Assembly (NCBI GenBank): GCA_020621865.1
Contig: JAHRYW010000004.1
Coordinates: 203,664 to 267,663, forward strand
Origin: Betaproteobacteria bacterium
GTDB taxonomy: Bacteria; Pseudomonadota; Gammaproteobacteria; Burkholderiales; Rhodocyclaceae
DNA length: 64,000 nt
Reading direction: 5' to 3'
The notes under the pieces are model-generated. The model was not told where the DNA came from and did no database searches. It saw nothing but the letters and a program-made list of their open reading frames with translations. Position 1 is the first letter of the stretch; each line of letters starts with the position of its first letter. A program made the position numbers and the translations under genes. Positions 50,318 through 59,622 of the stretch are shown here, in pieces.

Positions 50318-51687
50318 CAGTGTGTCTCCTCGGTGGCGACGGATGCTGCCAGCGCATCGGCCACCCGTTCCATTTTCATGAAGCGCGACCCCTTGACCAG
50401 CACGGTGGTCTCCGGACCCAGTTCCTTGTCGACGGCGGCGATCAGCTTGTCGACATTGCAGTAGTGGCGGGCGCCTTCACCGAAGTTACGGACAGCCAGC
50501 TGCGCCTGGTCGCCCAGCGCAAACAGGCGGTCGACGCCCTGGCTCTTGGCGTAGCCGCCGATCTCGTCGTGGTACTGGCCGCTGGCTTCGCCGATCTCGC
50601 CCATGTCGCCGAGAACCAGCAATTTGCGGCCGATGGTCGCGGCCAGCACGTCGATGCCGGCGCGCACCGAATCCGGGTTGGCATTGTAGGTGTCGTCGAG
50701 GATTTCAGCGCCCTGCTTGCCGGCGCGGCGCTGCAGGCGCCCCTTGACGCCGGAGAAAGCGGCCAGCCCTTCGGCCACGGCAGCTAGTGGCACGCCGGCG
50801 GCGAGGCAGGCGGCGGCAGCAGCCACGGCGTTGCGGGCGTTGTGCCGGCCGGGGATGCTCAACGTCAGTGTCGCCTGGCCTTCCGGCGCCGTCAGGTCGA
50901 GAGCGATTTCCAGGCCGTGCTGGCGCACGTTACCGGTCACGTCGGCAGCGCCGTCGATGGCGAAGGTGCGGACCGGACGGCCGCCAGCCATGCTGCGCCA
51001 GAAATCGGCATAAGCGTCGTCGGCATTGATCACGGCGATGCCATCGGCCGGCAGGCCGCTGAAGATGGCGCCCTTCTCGCGCGCCACTTCGTCGAGATCG
51101 CCCATGCCTTCGAGGTGGGCGCGCTGGGCATTGGTGATCAGCGCCACGGTCGGGGCGCCGATCGGCGCCAGATAGGCGATTTCGCCCGGATGGTTCATGC
51201 CCATCTCGATCACCGCGGCACGGTGCGAGGCGCGCAGGCCGAGCAGGGTCAACGGGAGGCCGATGTCGTTGTTCAGGTTGCCACGCGTGGACAGCACAGC
51301 GGCGCCGAAAGCGGCCTTGAGAATGGCGGCGATCATTTCCTTGGTCGTCGTCTTGCCGTTGGAGCCGGTGACGGCGATCACCGGCAGACTGAATTTGGCG
51401 CGCCATGCAGCGGCCAGGCGGCCGAGCGCGAGCCGGGTGTCGTCAACGACGACGGCTGAAACACCGGCCGGCAGCTTGTCGGCATCGGCCACCAGCAGCG
51501 CGGCGGCGCCGGCCGTGGTTGCCTGATCGAGAAAGTCGTGGGCGTCGAAACGTTCGCCGGCCAGGGCGACGAATAGCTGGTCGGGGCCGATGGCGCGGGT
51601 GTCGGTGGACACGCTGTCGATGGCGAGATCGGCGCCGATCAGGCGGCCGCCGACGGCCAGGGCGATTTGCGAGAGCAGCCAGTTCAT
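50317..51687 (-). CDS. murF: UDP-MurNAc-tripeptide--D-alanyl-D-alanine ligase
   Basis: Adds D-Ala-D-Ala to the UDP-MurNAc tripeptide. A 456-residue Mur ligase with [15 protein letters not shown] near residue 105, [13 protein letters not shown] near 160, the ATP/substrate part [16 protein letters not shown] near 280 and [18 protein letters not shown] near 330. Overlaps murE by 4 nt. Confidence 0.97.
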   Translation of the reverse strand: MNWLLSQIALAVGGRLIGADLAIDSVSTDTRAIGPDQLFVALAGERFDAHDFLDQATTAGAAALLVADADKLPAGVSAVVVDDTRLALGRLAAAWRAKFSLPVIAVTGSNGKTTTKEMIAAILKAAFGAAVLSTRGNLNNDIGLPLTLLGLRASHRAAVIEMGMNHPGEIAYLAPIGAPTVALITNAQRAHLEGMGDLDEVAREKGAIFSGLPADGIAVINADDAYADFWRSMAGGRPVRTFAIDGAADVTGNVRQHGLEIALDLTAPEGQATLTLSIPGRHNARNAVAAAAACLAAGVPLAAVAEGLAAFSGVKGRLQRRAGKQGAEILDDTYNANPDSVRAGIDVLAATIGRKLLVLGDMGEIGEASGQYHDEIGGYAKSQGVDRLFALGDQAQLAVRNFGEGARHYCNVDKLIAAVDKELGPETTVLVKGSRFMKMERVADALAASVATEETH

Positions 51688-53165
51688 GCCGCTTCCTCCT
51701 GTTGGTTGCGGCGTAGTGCCAGGGCGGCCTGCGCCTGCTCGACGTCGGAGAAGGGCAGACGAACGCCGCCCATGTCCTGGTAAGGTTCGTGGCCCTTGCC
51801 GGCGAGCAGGATCACGTCGTTTTCACCGGCTTCGGCGACGGCGCGACGGATCGCCGCAGCGCGGTCGATCTCGACTTCGGCGTGGGTCATGCCGGCGAGA
51901 ATTTCGTCGACGATGGCTTGCGGTTCTTCGCTGCGCGGGTTGTCGCTGGTGACCAGCACACGGTCGGCCAAGCGTTCGGCGATGCGGCCCATTTGCGGCC
52001 GCTTGCCCTTGTCGCGGTCGCCGCCGCAGCCGAAGACGACCGACAAGCGCCCGCCGCGTGGCGTCGCCACGTCACGCAGGGCCTGCAGCGCGTTTTCCAG
52101 TGCGTCCGGCGTGTGGGCGTAGTCGACGACGACCAGCGGTTCGCCGTTGCCGCCGACGCGCTCCATCCGTCCCGGCGGCGGCGTCAGGTCGGCGACGCGG
52201 CGCGCCACCTCGGCGGCCGGCAGGCCGGCGTCATGCAGTACGGCGGCGACGGCGAGCAGGTTGGAGATGTTGTAGCGGCCGACCAGTGCCGTTTCGACCG
52301 GCACCCGGCCGTTCGGCAGGACGAGGGTGAACGACTGGCCGGCCGGGGTATCGGCCAGGTTTTCGGCGCGGACCAGCGCCGGGAAGTCGCGCCGACCTTC
52401 GCCGATGGCGTAGCCGAGCACGCGCATGGCGCTGGTGTCGCGCATCAGCTTGAGGCCGAATTCATCGTCCAGGTTGATGATCGCGGTGCGCAGGCGCGGC
52501 CAGTGGAACAGCTTTTCCTTGGCGTCGGCGTAGGCTTCCATGCTGCCGTGGTAGTCGAGATGGTCGCGGGTGAAGTTGGTGAACACCGCGACATCGATGC
52601 GGGCGCCGTTCATCCGGCCTTCCTCGATGCCGATCGAGCTGGCTTCCAGGGCGCAGGCGTCGGCATGCTTGGCGCGGAACTCGGCCAGGTAGCGCATCAG
52701 GGTCGTCGCTTCCGGCGTCGTGAAGCCGGTTTCGACCAGGGCATCCGGAAAGCCGGCGCCGAGCGTGCCAATGATCGCGCAGGGCTTCGGGTAGGCGCGG
52801 GCCAGGCACTGGCTGATCGTCGTCTTGCCGTTGGTGCCAGTGATGGCGATCAGCGACAGGTTTTCGCTCGGATAGCCGTAGACCATGTGGGCCAGCGGCC
52901 CGGCCAGCGGACGCAGGGCATCGACCGGCAATGCTACGGTCAGGCCGATATTTTGTCCAAAATCGAAATCGCCGCCCGGCTGCCAGAAGACGGCCACGGC
53001 ACCGCGCTGCACTGCATCGGCGATATAGCGCCTGCCATCGGCCAGATCGCCCGGATAGGCCAGGAACAGGTCGCCCGGGCGAACCTGGCGGCTGTCGTCG
53101 GCGACACCGGTCGGCACGACGCCGAGCGCTTCGAGGCGGTCGAGGAGTTGGCGCGGCGTGGTCAC
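51684..53165 (-). CDS. murE: UDP-MurNAc-tripeptide synthetase (MurE)
   Basis: Adds the third residue of the stem peptide. A 493-residue Mur ligase with ITGTNGKTTISQCLARA near residue 108, TNFTRDHLDYHGSMEAYA near 190 and the third-residue pocket SDNPRSEEPQAIVDEI near 410. The DNPR motif indicates meso-diaminopimelate as substrate. The start is GTG overlapping the ftsI stop. Residues DFDFGQNIGLTVALP near 62-78 are encoded by an antisense copy of the dispersed element. Confidence 0.97.
   Translation of the reverse strand: MTTPRQLLDRLEALGVVPTGVADDSRQVRPGDLFLAYPGDLADGRRYIADAVQRGAVAVFWQPGGDFDFGQNIGLTVALPVDALRPLAGPLAHMVYGYPSENLSLIAITGTNGKTTISQCLARAYPKPCAIIGTLGAGFPDALVETGFTTPEATTLMRYLAEFRAKHADACALEASSIGIEEGRMNGARIDVAVFTNFTRDHLDYHGSMEAYADAKEKLFHWPRLRTAIINLDDEFGLKLMRDTSAMRVLGYAIGEGRRDFPALVRAENLADTPAGQSFTLVLPNGRVPVETALVGRYNISNLLAVAAVLHDAGLPAAEVARRVADLTPPPGRMERVGGNGEPLVVVDYAHTPDALENALQALRDVATPRGGRLSVVFGCGGDRDKGKRPQMGRIAERLADRVLVTSDNPRSEEPQAIVDEILAGMTHAEVEIDRAAAIRRAVAEAGENDVILLAGKGHEPYQDMGGVRLPFSDVEQAQAALALRRNQQEEAA
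52930..52969 (+). repeat. Dispersed ATGCTACGGTC element, copy 10 (antisense in murE)
   Basis: Exact core then AGGCCGATATTTTGTCCAAAATCGAAAT on the plus strand, opposite to murE. The only coding copy in antisense; it is nonetheless nearly full length. Confidence 0.85.
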
Positions 53166-54910
53166 AACTTACCCCTTCCGGCACCAGCATCGGCGACCTG
53201 GACCGGCGCATCGGGCGGCACGCCGAGCGTGCGCAAGGCGCCGCCGGTGATCTGCGAGAAGGCCGGACCGGCCACGTCGCCACCGTAGTGGCCGCCCGCC
53301 GTCGGTTCGTCGATCATCACCGCGACAACCAGGCGCGGGTCGCTGATCGGTGCGATGCCGACGAAGGAGGCGATGTATTTCCTGGCATAGACGCCGCCCT
53401 CGATCTTGTAGGCGGTGCCAGTCTTGCCGCCGACGCGATAGCCCGGCACGCGCGCCTTCGGGGCGGTGCCTTCGGGCTGGACGGCCATTTCCAGCATCAG
53501 CCGGAGCTCACGAACCGTTTGCGGCGAGAAGACGCGCGCGCCATGCGGCGGCACTTCGTCGATCTTGGTCAGCGACAGCGGCATCAGCTCGCCGTCATGG
53601 GCAAACACCGTGTAGGCGCGCGCCATCTGCATCAGACTGACGGCAATGCCATGACCGTAGGACATCGTCGCCTGCTCGATCGGCCGCCAGTTCTTCCACG
53701 GCCGCAAGCGACCATTGACCTCGCCCGGGAAGCCGAGGTTGGGCGCCTGGCCGAAGCCCAGGCTGTCGAACATTTCCCACATTTCCTTGGGCGTGAAGCC
53801 GAGGGCGATCTTGGTGGTGCCGACGTTGGAGGATTTCTGGATCACTTCGGCGACGGTCAGCGCACCATGCGGATGAGCATCGGAAATCGTCGCGCTGCCA
53901 ATGGTCAGCCGACCCGGGGCGCAATTGATCACCGTATCGAAGCGCACCTTGCCCCGTTCCAGCGCCAGCGCCGCCGTAAACGGCTTCATGACCGACCCCG
54001 GTTCATAGGTATCGGTCAGCGCCCGGTTACGCAATTGAGCGCCGGACAGGCGCTCGCGGTTGTTCGGGTTGTAGGTCGGCCAATTGGCCAGGGCCAGGAT
54101 TTCGCCGGTGCGGGCATCGATGACGACAGCCCCGCCGGCCTTGGCGTTGTGCGTTTCGACGGCCGCCTTCAACTGACTGTAGGCGAGGTACTGGATCTTC
54201 GAGTCGAGCGCCAGGCGGACATCCTTGCCGTCCTGCGGCGGCTTGGTCGCGCCGACATCCTCGACGATATTGCCGCGCCGGTCGCGGATCACCGTGCGGC
54301 TGCCCGGACGGCCGAGCAGGCTGTTCTGGAAGGCCAGCTCGACGCCCTCCAGGCCCTTGTCGTCCACGCCGGTAAAGCCGACGATGTGCGCCGTCATGTC
54401 GGCCGTCGGGTAGAAGCGGCGGTATTCCTTTTCCTGATGGATACCGGGCAGCTTCAAGGCGGCGATCCGGTCGGCGGTTTCCGGCGAAACCTGGCGCTTG
54501 ACGAAGGTAAAGGTCTTTTCGGAAGCGATCTTGCCATCCAGCTCGCGGACGCTCATGTCGAGCATCTCCGCCAACTGGCGCTTCTGCTCGGCAGTCATCG
54601 TCCGCGCATCGCCGGGAATCGCCCAGATCGATTTCATCGGCGTCGACACGGCCAGCATGTCGCCGTTGCGGTCGACGATCTTGCCGCGCGAGGCGGAAAT
54701 CTCGATGTCGCGGCGATAGCGCGAATCGCCCTTTTCCTGCAGGAAGTCGTTGTGAATGACTTGCAAATAGAAGCTGCGCGCCACCAGCGCCAGGAAGGCC
54801 GCCATCAACACCAGGCCAACGGTGCGCGAACGCCAGCCCTGCAAGGCCAGTTGCAGCACCGGGCTTTCGGTATAGCGATGCCCTCGCTGGGGGCGGCGAC
54901 GAACGACCAT
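53162..54910 (-). CDS. ftsI: Septal peptidoglycan transpeptidase FtsI (PBP3)
   Basis: Class B penicillin-binding protein acting with FtsW. A 582-residue protein. N-terminal TM near residue 22-42, then the pedestal domain with SASRGKIVDRNGDMLAVS. The transpeptidase domain has the active Ser in EPGSVMKPFT near 302, SSN in QKSSNVGTTKIA near 358 and KTG in VGGKTGTAYKI near 490. The start overlaps the ftsL stop (TGATG). Confidence 0.97.
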   Translation of the reverse strand: MVVRRRPQRGHRYTESPVLQLALQGWRSRTVGLVLMAAFLALVARSFYLQVIHNDFLQEKGDSRYRRDIEISASRGKIVDRNGDMLAVSTPMKSIWAIPGDARTMTAEQKRQLAEMLDMSVRELDGKIASEKTFTFVKRQVSPETADRIAALKLPGIHQEKEYRRFYPTADMTAHIVGFTGVDDKGLEGVELAFQNSLLGRPGSRTVIRDRRGNIVEDVGATKPPQDGKDVRLALDSKIQYLAYSQLKAAVETHNAKAGGAVVIDARTGEILALANWPTYNPNNRERLSGAQLRNRALTDTYEPGSVMKPFTAALALERGKVRFDTVINCAPGRLTIGSATISDAHPHGALTVAEVIQKSSNVGTTKIALGFTPKEMWEMFDSLGFGQAPNLGFPGEVNGRLRPWKNWRPIEQATMSYGHGIAVSLMQMARAYTVFAHDGELMPLSLTKIDEVPPHGARVFSPQTVRELRLMLEMAVQPEGTAPKARVPGYRVGGKTGTAYKIEGGVYARKYIASFVGIAPISDPRLVVAVMIDEPTAGGHYGGDVAGPAFSQITGGALRTLGVPPDAPVQVADAGAGRGKL

Positions 54911-55197
54911 CAGCGCGCCCCCTTTCCGGCAACGGCCGCCTTGGGCGGCACGACGCGGCCGGTCGCATCCGGGGTGACCATGTGCAGGCGATCGCGGGCG
55001 ATCTTCTCGATCCGCGGATGTGTCGCCCAGGTCGACATTTCAAGCTGCAGCTGACCGTATTCGACATCCAGCTGACGCGCCCGCTCCTGCTCCGCCTCGA
55101 GGGCCTGGAACAGCTTGCGCGCCCGGTGCTGGGAGGTCACCACACCCAGCGCGCAAATGACGACGATCATCAGGAGGATCATGTTGAAACGCAGCAT
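54910..55197 (-). CDS. ftsL: Cell division protein FtsL
   Basis: A 95-residue bitopic protein of the FtsQLB complex: TM helix at residues 4-22, then a leucine-zipper-like coiled coil (ARKLFQALEAEQERARQLDVEYGQLQLEMSTWA) and a C-terminal stretch IEKIARDRLHMVTPD. The start overlaps the rsmH stop (TAATG). Confidence 0.94.
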   Translation of the reverse strand: MLRFNMILLMIVVICALGVVTSQHRARKLFQALEAEQERARQLDVEYGQLQLEMSTWATHPRIEKIARDRLHMVTPDATGRVVPPKAAVAGKGAR

Positions 55198-56123
55198 TAC
55201 AGCTTCTCGGCCACCCGCATCACCGCGCTGCGCGCCCGGGGATTGGCGTCGATCTCGGCGGCAGAAGGCTTCACGACCTTGCCGATCAGGCGCAGCTTGG
55301 GCTTCGGCAACTGGTCGGCACGCAGCGGCAAGCCCTTGGGCAGCGAATCAGCGGTCGACTGGGCGCGCATGAAGGTCTTCACGATGCGGTCTTCGAGCGA
55401 ATGAAAGGAAATAACCACGAGCCGGCCACCCGGTTTCAGCAAACCGAGCGCCTGCGGCAGGGCTACCTCCAACTGGCGGAGCTCTTGATTGATATGAATC
55501 CGTAGAGCTTGAAAGCTGCGCGTCGCCGGGTCCTGCCCTGGCTCACGGGTGCGCACGGCCTCGCGTACGAGGGCCGCGAACTGACCTGTTGTGACAATAG
55601 GTTGTTCGAGCCGAGCAGCCACAACCTTCTTTGCAATCTGGAAAGCAAACCGTTCTTCGCCATAATTTCTAATGACCTCCGTTATGTCTCTTATCTCCGC
55701 ACGCGCCAACCACTCGGCCGCCGTCTCGCCCTGCGTCGTATCCATACGCATGTCGAGCGGCGCGTCGTAGCGAAAACTGAAGCCGCGCTCCCCGTCGTCG
55801 ATTTGCGGCGACGACACTCCTACATCAAACAAAACCCCATCGACCTGCTCGACACCCGCCTCGCCCGCCGCCTCGGCCAACTCACCGAAAGCGCGATGCA
55901 CCAACTGGAAACGGGAGTCGGCGATCGCAGCACCAGCGGCAATCGCCTGCGGGTCGCGATCCAGCGCGACCACACGACCTTTTTCGTTAAGTGCGGAAAG
56001 AATCAGGCGGCTATGGCCGCCGCGCCCGAAGGTGGCATCAACGTAAGTGCCGTCGGCTTTGATCGCCAGGGCACCCACCGCCTCCTCGAGCAGCACCGTC
56101 ACATGGGCGGCACCGCGGGTCAC
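55197..56123 (-). CDS. rsmH: 16S rRNA (cytosine1402-N4)-methyltransferase
   Basis: Methylates N4 of C1402 in 16S rRNA. A 308-residue protein with [10 protein letters not shown] at the start, [16 protein letters not shown] (SAM site) near residue 27, [14 protein letters not shown] near 95, [16 protein letters not shown] near 112 and [18 protein letters not shown] near 235. Start is GTG, overlapping the mraZ stop. A stretch around 55590-55690 uses AT-richer, less common codons than the rest of the gene although the protein stays family-like. Confidence 0.97.
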   Translation of the reverse strand: MTRGAAHVTVLLEEAVGALAIKADGTYVDATFGRGGHSRLILSALNEKGRVVALDRDPQAIAAGAAIADSRFQLVHRAFGELAEAAGEAGVEQVDGVLFDVGVSSPQIDDGERGFSFRYDAPLDMRMDTTQGETAAEWLARAEIRDITEVIRNYGEERFAFQIAKKVVAARLEQPIVTTGQFAALVREAVRTREPGQDPATRSFQALRIHINQELRQLEVALPQALGLLKPGGRLVVISFHSLEDRIVKTFMRAQSTADSLPKGLPLRADQLPKPKLRLIGKVVKPSAAEIDANPRARSAVMRVAEKL

Positions 56124-56566
56124 AGGACAAGGTCCCCGAAGCCCGGTGGCAGATCTCCGGATAACGCCTCGGCGGCCAGATCGTTCTGCGCCTTCCAGCC
56201 GGCCTCGCTCCAGATTTCGAAATGCGTCCCCATCCCGACCAGATAGACCGTCTTCTCGAATTGCGCGTACTCGCGCAATTCCGGCGCAACCAGGATGCGC
56301 CCGGCCGAATCAGGCTCCTCGGTGCGCGCATTACCGACCAACACACGCTTGATCGACGCCGCCCGCGGGTCGAGGCTGGACGCCTTGAGAATCTGATCAC
56401 GGATCGGCTGCCAGGCCGGAGACGGATAAAGCAGCAGGCAGCGATGCGGATGCGCGGTCAGGACCAGCGAGCCCTCACCGGCCGCGAGCAGGGCTTCGCG
56501 ATGCCTTGCCGGTATGGCAAGCCGCCCCTTCGCATCCAGATTAAGTGCTGCCGCGCCCTCGAACAT
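56120..56566 (-). CDS. mraZ: Transcriptional regulator MraZ
   Basis: First gene of the dcw operon and its repressor in model species. A 148-residue protein with two AbrB-like swapped-hairpin domains, each with the DxxxR fold core: [15 protein letters not shown] near residue 10 and [16 protein letters not shown] near 87. Binding repeats lie right upstream of its own start. Confidence 0.96.
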   Translation of the reverse strand: MFEGAAALNLDAKGRLAIPARHREALLAAGEGSLVLTAHPHRCLLLYPSPAWQPIRDQILKASSLDPRAASIKRVLVGNARTEEPDSAGRILVAPELREYAQFEKTVYLVGMGTHFEIWSEAGWKAQNDLAAEALSGDLPPGFGDLVL

Positions 56567-56571
56567 CCCTA

Positions 56572-56611
56572 GCCTCGCCCCCGTTTACCCACTTTTCAAC
56601 ACGTTTCCCCA
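56572..56611 (-). promoter_or_regulatory. MraZ-binding repeat array
   Basis: Four 10-nt units read on the minus strand: TGGGGAAACG, TGTTGAAAAG, TGGGTAAACG, GGGGCGAGGC. This is the TGGGN-N5 periodic pattern known for MraZ. It begins at the -10 element and covers the likely start site, as expected for autorepression. Confidence 0.75.
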
Positions 56612-56639
56612 CTTTAGTGGAACAACTCTCCACAGTCAA
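56611..56639 (-). promoter_or_regulatory. Sigma-70 promoter of the dcw operon
   Basis: TTGACT and TAAAGT on the minus strand separated by exactly 17 bp, 45 nt upstream of mraZ. The -10 touches the first MraZ repeat. Confidence 0.7.
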
Positions 56640-56871
56640 TAGCAGAATCGCGATTTTTTTCTTATGCAACAAGGACTTACGAGCACTTTCGAAGAGAATT
56701 TTTTGAAAAAATTATCCTTAAAAATCAATGCTAGAAAATGCACACTTAAAGTGACTTATCAGGAGTTGATCAAAGTCAAAACCACCCCTCGGCGCGGCAT
56801 GCCGGCGTGGTAAAAACTGGAATGATTGGGCGGCAACACCACCCTGCCAGCGTCAAGCCGGCGAGCGCCGA
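56640..56871. other. AT-rich noncoding region upstream of the dcw promoter
   Basis: About 230 bp without a credible gene. It is unusually AT-rich with A and T runs between 56650 and 56735, which may act as an UP element or nucleoid-protein site for the dcw promoter. It also holds TTGAT-CAAA-GTCAA at 56766-56779, one mismatch from an FNR box. No clear terminator for the diguanylate cyclase was found. Confidence 0.5.
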
Positions 56872-58842
56872 TCAGGCGGAAAAAACGGAAACCCTGTTGC
56901 GGCCGTCGTTCTTGGCCCGATAGAGCGCCTGATCGGCGCAGCGGGTCAGATCGTCCGGGGTCTTGCCGTGTTCGGGATAGGCCGCCACCCCTAGCGAAAC
57001 GGTAAAGGTGATCCGGAAATTCCCGAGGGCGACACACACTCCCTCGACGGCAGACCGCCAGGCCTCGGCCCGCAGCATGGCCGTTTCAAGCGGCATGTTG
57101 GGCAGCAGGATCAGGAATTCCTCGCCACCATAGCGACAGGCGACATCCTCGGCCCGGATATCGGCCTGCAGGGTAGAGGCCAGCATGCGCAAGGCCTCGT
57201 CGCCAACCTGGTGGCCATAGGTGTCGTTGACCTTCTTGAAGTAGTCGATATCGAGCATGACCAGGGAGAGCGGATTTCCCTCGCGGCGGGCGCGTGAAAC
57301 CTCGCGCTCCAGCGTTTCGTCGAGATAGCGCCGGTTATACAGTCCGGTCAGACTGTCGCGCACGGCCAATTCCTGCAGCGCCACCTGCAGGCGCCCGATC
57401 TCCTCGATCCGGGCGTGCAACTGCCGGTTGGTTTCGCGCAGCGCAGTCTCGGCCGCCTTGCGCTCGCTGACGTTACGGGTGATACCGAGGATGGTTTGCG
57501 GTACCCCTTCGGCATCGAGCAGATAGCTGGAAACTACTTCCGTCGCAATCACGCTGCCGTCCTTGCAGCGCTGCTCGAGCTCGCTGACCACCACCCCGGC
57601 CGCCTTGTCGCCTGCCGCAATGCGGCGCAGGCGCTGGTCGACTTCACGCACAATGCGCCCCGCCGACTCCGCGGTCAGCGTTGCCTCCAGGGGCTCCCCG
57701 ACAACCTCCTCGGGCAGGTAGCCACACATATCGGTCACCGACGGACTGACATAGGTATATCGGCGGCTAGGGATATCCAGCGTCCAGATCACGTCATGGC
57801 TGTTCTCGGCCAACATGCGGTAGCGCGCCTCACTTTCGACGAGCTTGCCAGCCGTCAAATCCTCTTCCTGGCCGGCCCGGAGCAGACGAATCAGGACCAG
57901 CGACAAGGCCAGGAAAAGCAGCGCTGCCGAAGCCAGGGCCATGAAAAGCGTCTGCCGCCAATCGGACAGGTAATCCGCCGTTGCAATGCCAGTGGTCACG
58001 TAGAGCGGGTATTCGCCAACGCGCTGAAAACCGTAGATGCGTTCAACCCCGTCCGTTGGCGTGACAAAACGATAAATCCCCTTCCCGCCCCCCTCAACTG
58101 CCCGTGCATGCAAGGGATCGTCCATGGCGGGCAGATTGAGCAGTTCGGGCAGCGCCGGACGTCGCAGGACCAGCCGGCCATCCTCGATTCGCCGCAGCGA
58201 CATGACGCCACTGGCACCAAGATTGAGCGTATCGCTCATCCGCGCCAAAGCCCCGATATCGAGCAAGGCAATCACCACGCCTTGGCCGGCACCGGTGGCA
58301 GCATCAGGCACAGCCAGCGCAACGGCCATCGTCGAACGCCCCGATAGCCGATCAAGGCTCACTTCCGAGAAACAAGGAATCCGGCCGTTGCCGGCCAAGG
58401 GCGCCTTGAGACATGCCTGATCGAGCGCTCCCGCCGATTGCACGGACCATCCTGCGACGTAGAGCGGCGTCCCTGCCGCGTCGAGAACACGAAATCCGAC
58501 AATCTCGGAAAACCCCCGAGCATGCAAGTTCAGTTCGCGCACGACCTGCTCGCGGAAACGACCCGCCGCAACAGGCTTGAATGCATCCGGTGGAAAAGTC
58601 TCGGCCAGGTGTTCCAGATCACCCTGAACACGCCGCAACGTGATTGCCAGGCGGGCCTCCAGCAAGCCTGCGGCGGCCAGCGCATCGGACTCGGCCTTGC
58701 GCTCGGCGGCACGATATCCATCCTGAAGCAGGAAGGCGAGCAAAGCCGCCACCCCCAGCCAGGTCAGTGCAAAAAAAAGGACCAGCCGCAATCGCGGCCC
58801 GAAGGCGCGACGAAACAAGGTTCCGGAGGCATGCTTATCCAT
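56872..58842 (-). CDS. Membrane diguanylate cyclase (Cache-PAS-GGDEF)
   Basis: A 656-residue enzyme that makes cyclic di-GMP. TM1 near residue 18-40 and TM2 near 300-320 enclose a periplasmic dCache-like sensor. A PAS domain with PAC segment (about 340-460: SHDVIWTLDIPSRRYTYVSPS, then ITRNVSERKAAE) and a coiled linker precede the GGDEF domain. The active site is YGGEEF near 583, and the inhibitory I-site RAED is five residues upstream, so product feedback is expected. The substrate-binding MLDIDYFKKVNDTYGH is intact. There is no EAL domain. Ligand unknown; monocistronic. Confidence 0.92.
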   Translation of the reverse strand: MDKHASGTLFRRAFGPRLRLVLFFALTWLGVAALLAFLLQDGYRAAERKAESDALAAAGLLEARLAITLRRVQGDLEHLAETFPPDAFKPVAAGRFREQVVRELNLHARGFSEIVGFRVLDAAGTPLYVAGWSVQSAGALDQACLKAPLAGNGRIPCFSEVSLDRLSGRSTMAVALAVPDAATGAGQGVVIALLDIGALARMSDTLNLGASGVMSLRRIEDGRLVLRRPALPELLNLPAMDDPLHARAVEGGGKGIYRFVTPTDGVERIYGFQRVGEYPLYVTTGIATADYLSDWRQTLFMALASAALLFLALSLVLIRLLRAGQEEDLTAGKLVESEARYRMLAENSHDVIWTLDIPSRRYTYVSPSVTDMCGYLPEEVVGEPLEATLTAESAGRIVREVDQRLRRIAAGDKAAGVVVSELEQRCKDGSVIATEVVSSYLLDAEGVPQTILGITRNVSERKAAETALRETNRQLHARIEEIGRLQVALQELAVRDSLTGLYNRRYLDETLEREVSRARREGNPLSLVMLDIDYFKKVNDTYGHQVGDEALRMLASTLQADIRAEDVACRYGGEEFLILLPNMPLETAMLRAEAWRSAVEGVCVALGNFRITFTVSLGVAAYPEHGKTPDDLTRCADQALYRAKNDGRNRVSVFSA

Positions 58843-58908
58843 TCTGGAATCATGCCTTCGGAATCAGGTAACGACAAGGGGAGCGCAGAGTCCCCCCCGA
58901 AGCTGCAA

Positions 58909-59613
58909 CTACTTGGCAGCCCCCAGTTTCTGCTCGATCCTGGGCAGCGGCATCGCGCCGGGAACACGCTCACCATCGGCAAAGAACATGGTCGGCGTCC
59001 CCGAGATATTCAACTTGCGCCCGAATTCCTGATTCTTGGTTACCGCCGAGGTGTCGCAATCCTCGCGTCCGGCCGGCGCCTTGCCTTCGACCATCCAGTC
59101 ATTCCAGGCCTTGGCACGGTCGGATGAGCACCAGATCTGCTTTGACTTGCGCACCGAATCTTCCGAGAGGATCGGATACAGGAAAGTGTAGACAGTGACG
59201 TTGTCGAGCTTCAGCAGATCCTTGGCCAGGCGCTTGCAATAGCCGCAATTGGGATCCTCGAAGGTTGCCATGATCCGCTTTCCATCACCCCGCACCTGCT
59301 TGATGGCGCGTTCCAGCGGCAACTCGCTGAACTTGATCGACGTCAGCTTCTTCATGCGCTCGTCGGTCACGTTCTTCATTGTCTTGGCATCGATCAACTG
59401 GCCACCAACGATGATGGTAGTCACCTTTTCGTCGGTGTAGAGGAACTGACCATCGGCGTAGACTTCATAAAGTCCCATGTAGCCAGATTTGGTGACGCTC
59501 TCCACCTTGGTCCCGAGCTTGGCCTCCATGGCCTTCCTGATATCCGTCTCGTCAGCCATGGCCTGAGCACCGAAAACCATGGCGAAACTCAGCGGCAATA
59601 AATGCTTCAACAT
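58909..59613 (-). CDS. dsbC: Periplasmic thiol:disulfide isomerase DsbC
   Basis: Corrects wrong disulfide bonds in periplasmic proteins and is kept reduced by DsbD. A 234-residue precursor with signal peptide ending AQAMA before DETD. N-terminal dimerisation domain (about 20-85: GYMGLYEVYADGQFLYTDEK). The thioredoxin-like domain has the redox motif CGYC in EDPNCGYCKRL near 120 and the cis-Pro loop SGTPTMFF near 205; a second Cys pair (residues in IWCSSD and EDCDTS) is also typical. Nearby nap cytochromes may be among beneficiaries. Confidence 0.95.
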   Translation of the reverse strand: MLKHLLPLSFAMVFGAQAMADETDIRKAMEAKLGTKVESVTKSGYMGLYEVYADGQFLYTDEKVTTIIVGGQLIDAKTMKNVTDERMKKLTSIKFSELPLERAIKQVRGDGKRIMATFEDPNCGYCKRLAKDLLKLDNVTVYTFLYPILSEDSVRKSKQIWCSSDRAKAWNDWMVEGKAPAGREDCDTSAVTKNQEFGRKLNISGTPTMFFADGERVPGAMPLPRIEQKLGAAK

Positions 59614-59622
59614 GCGATTCTC

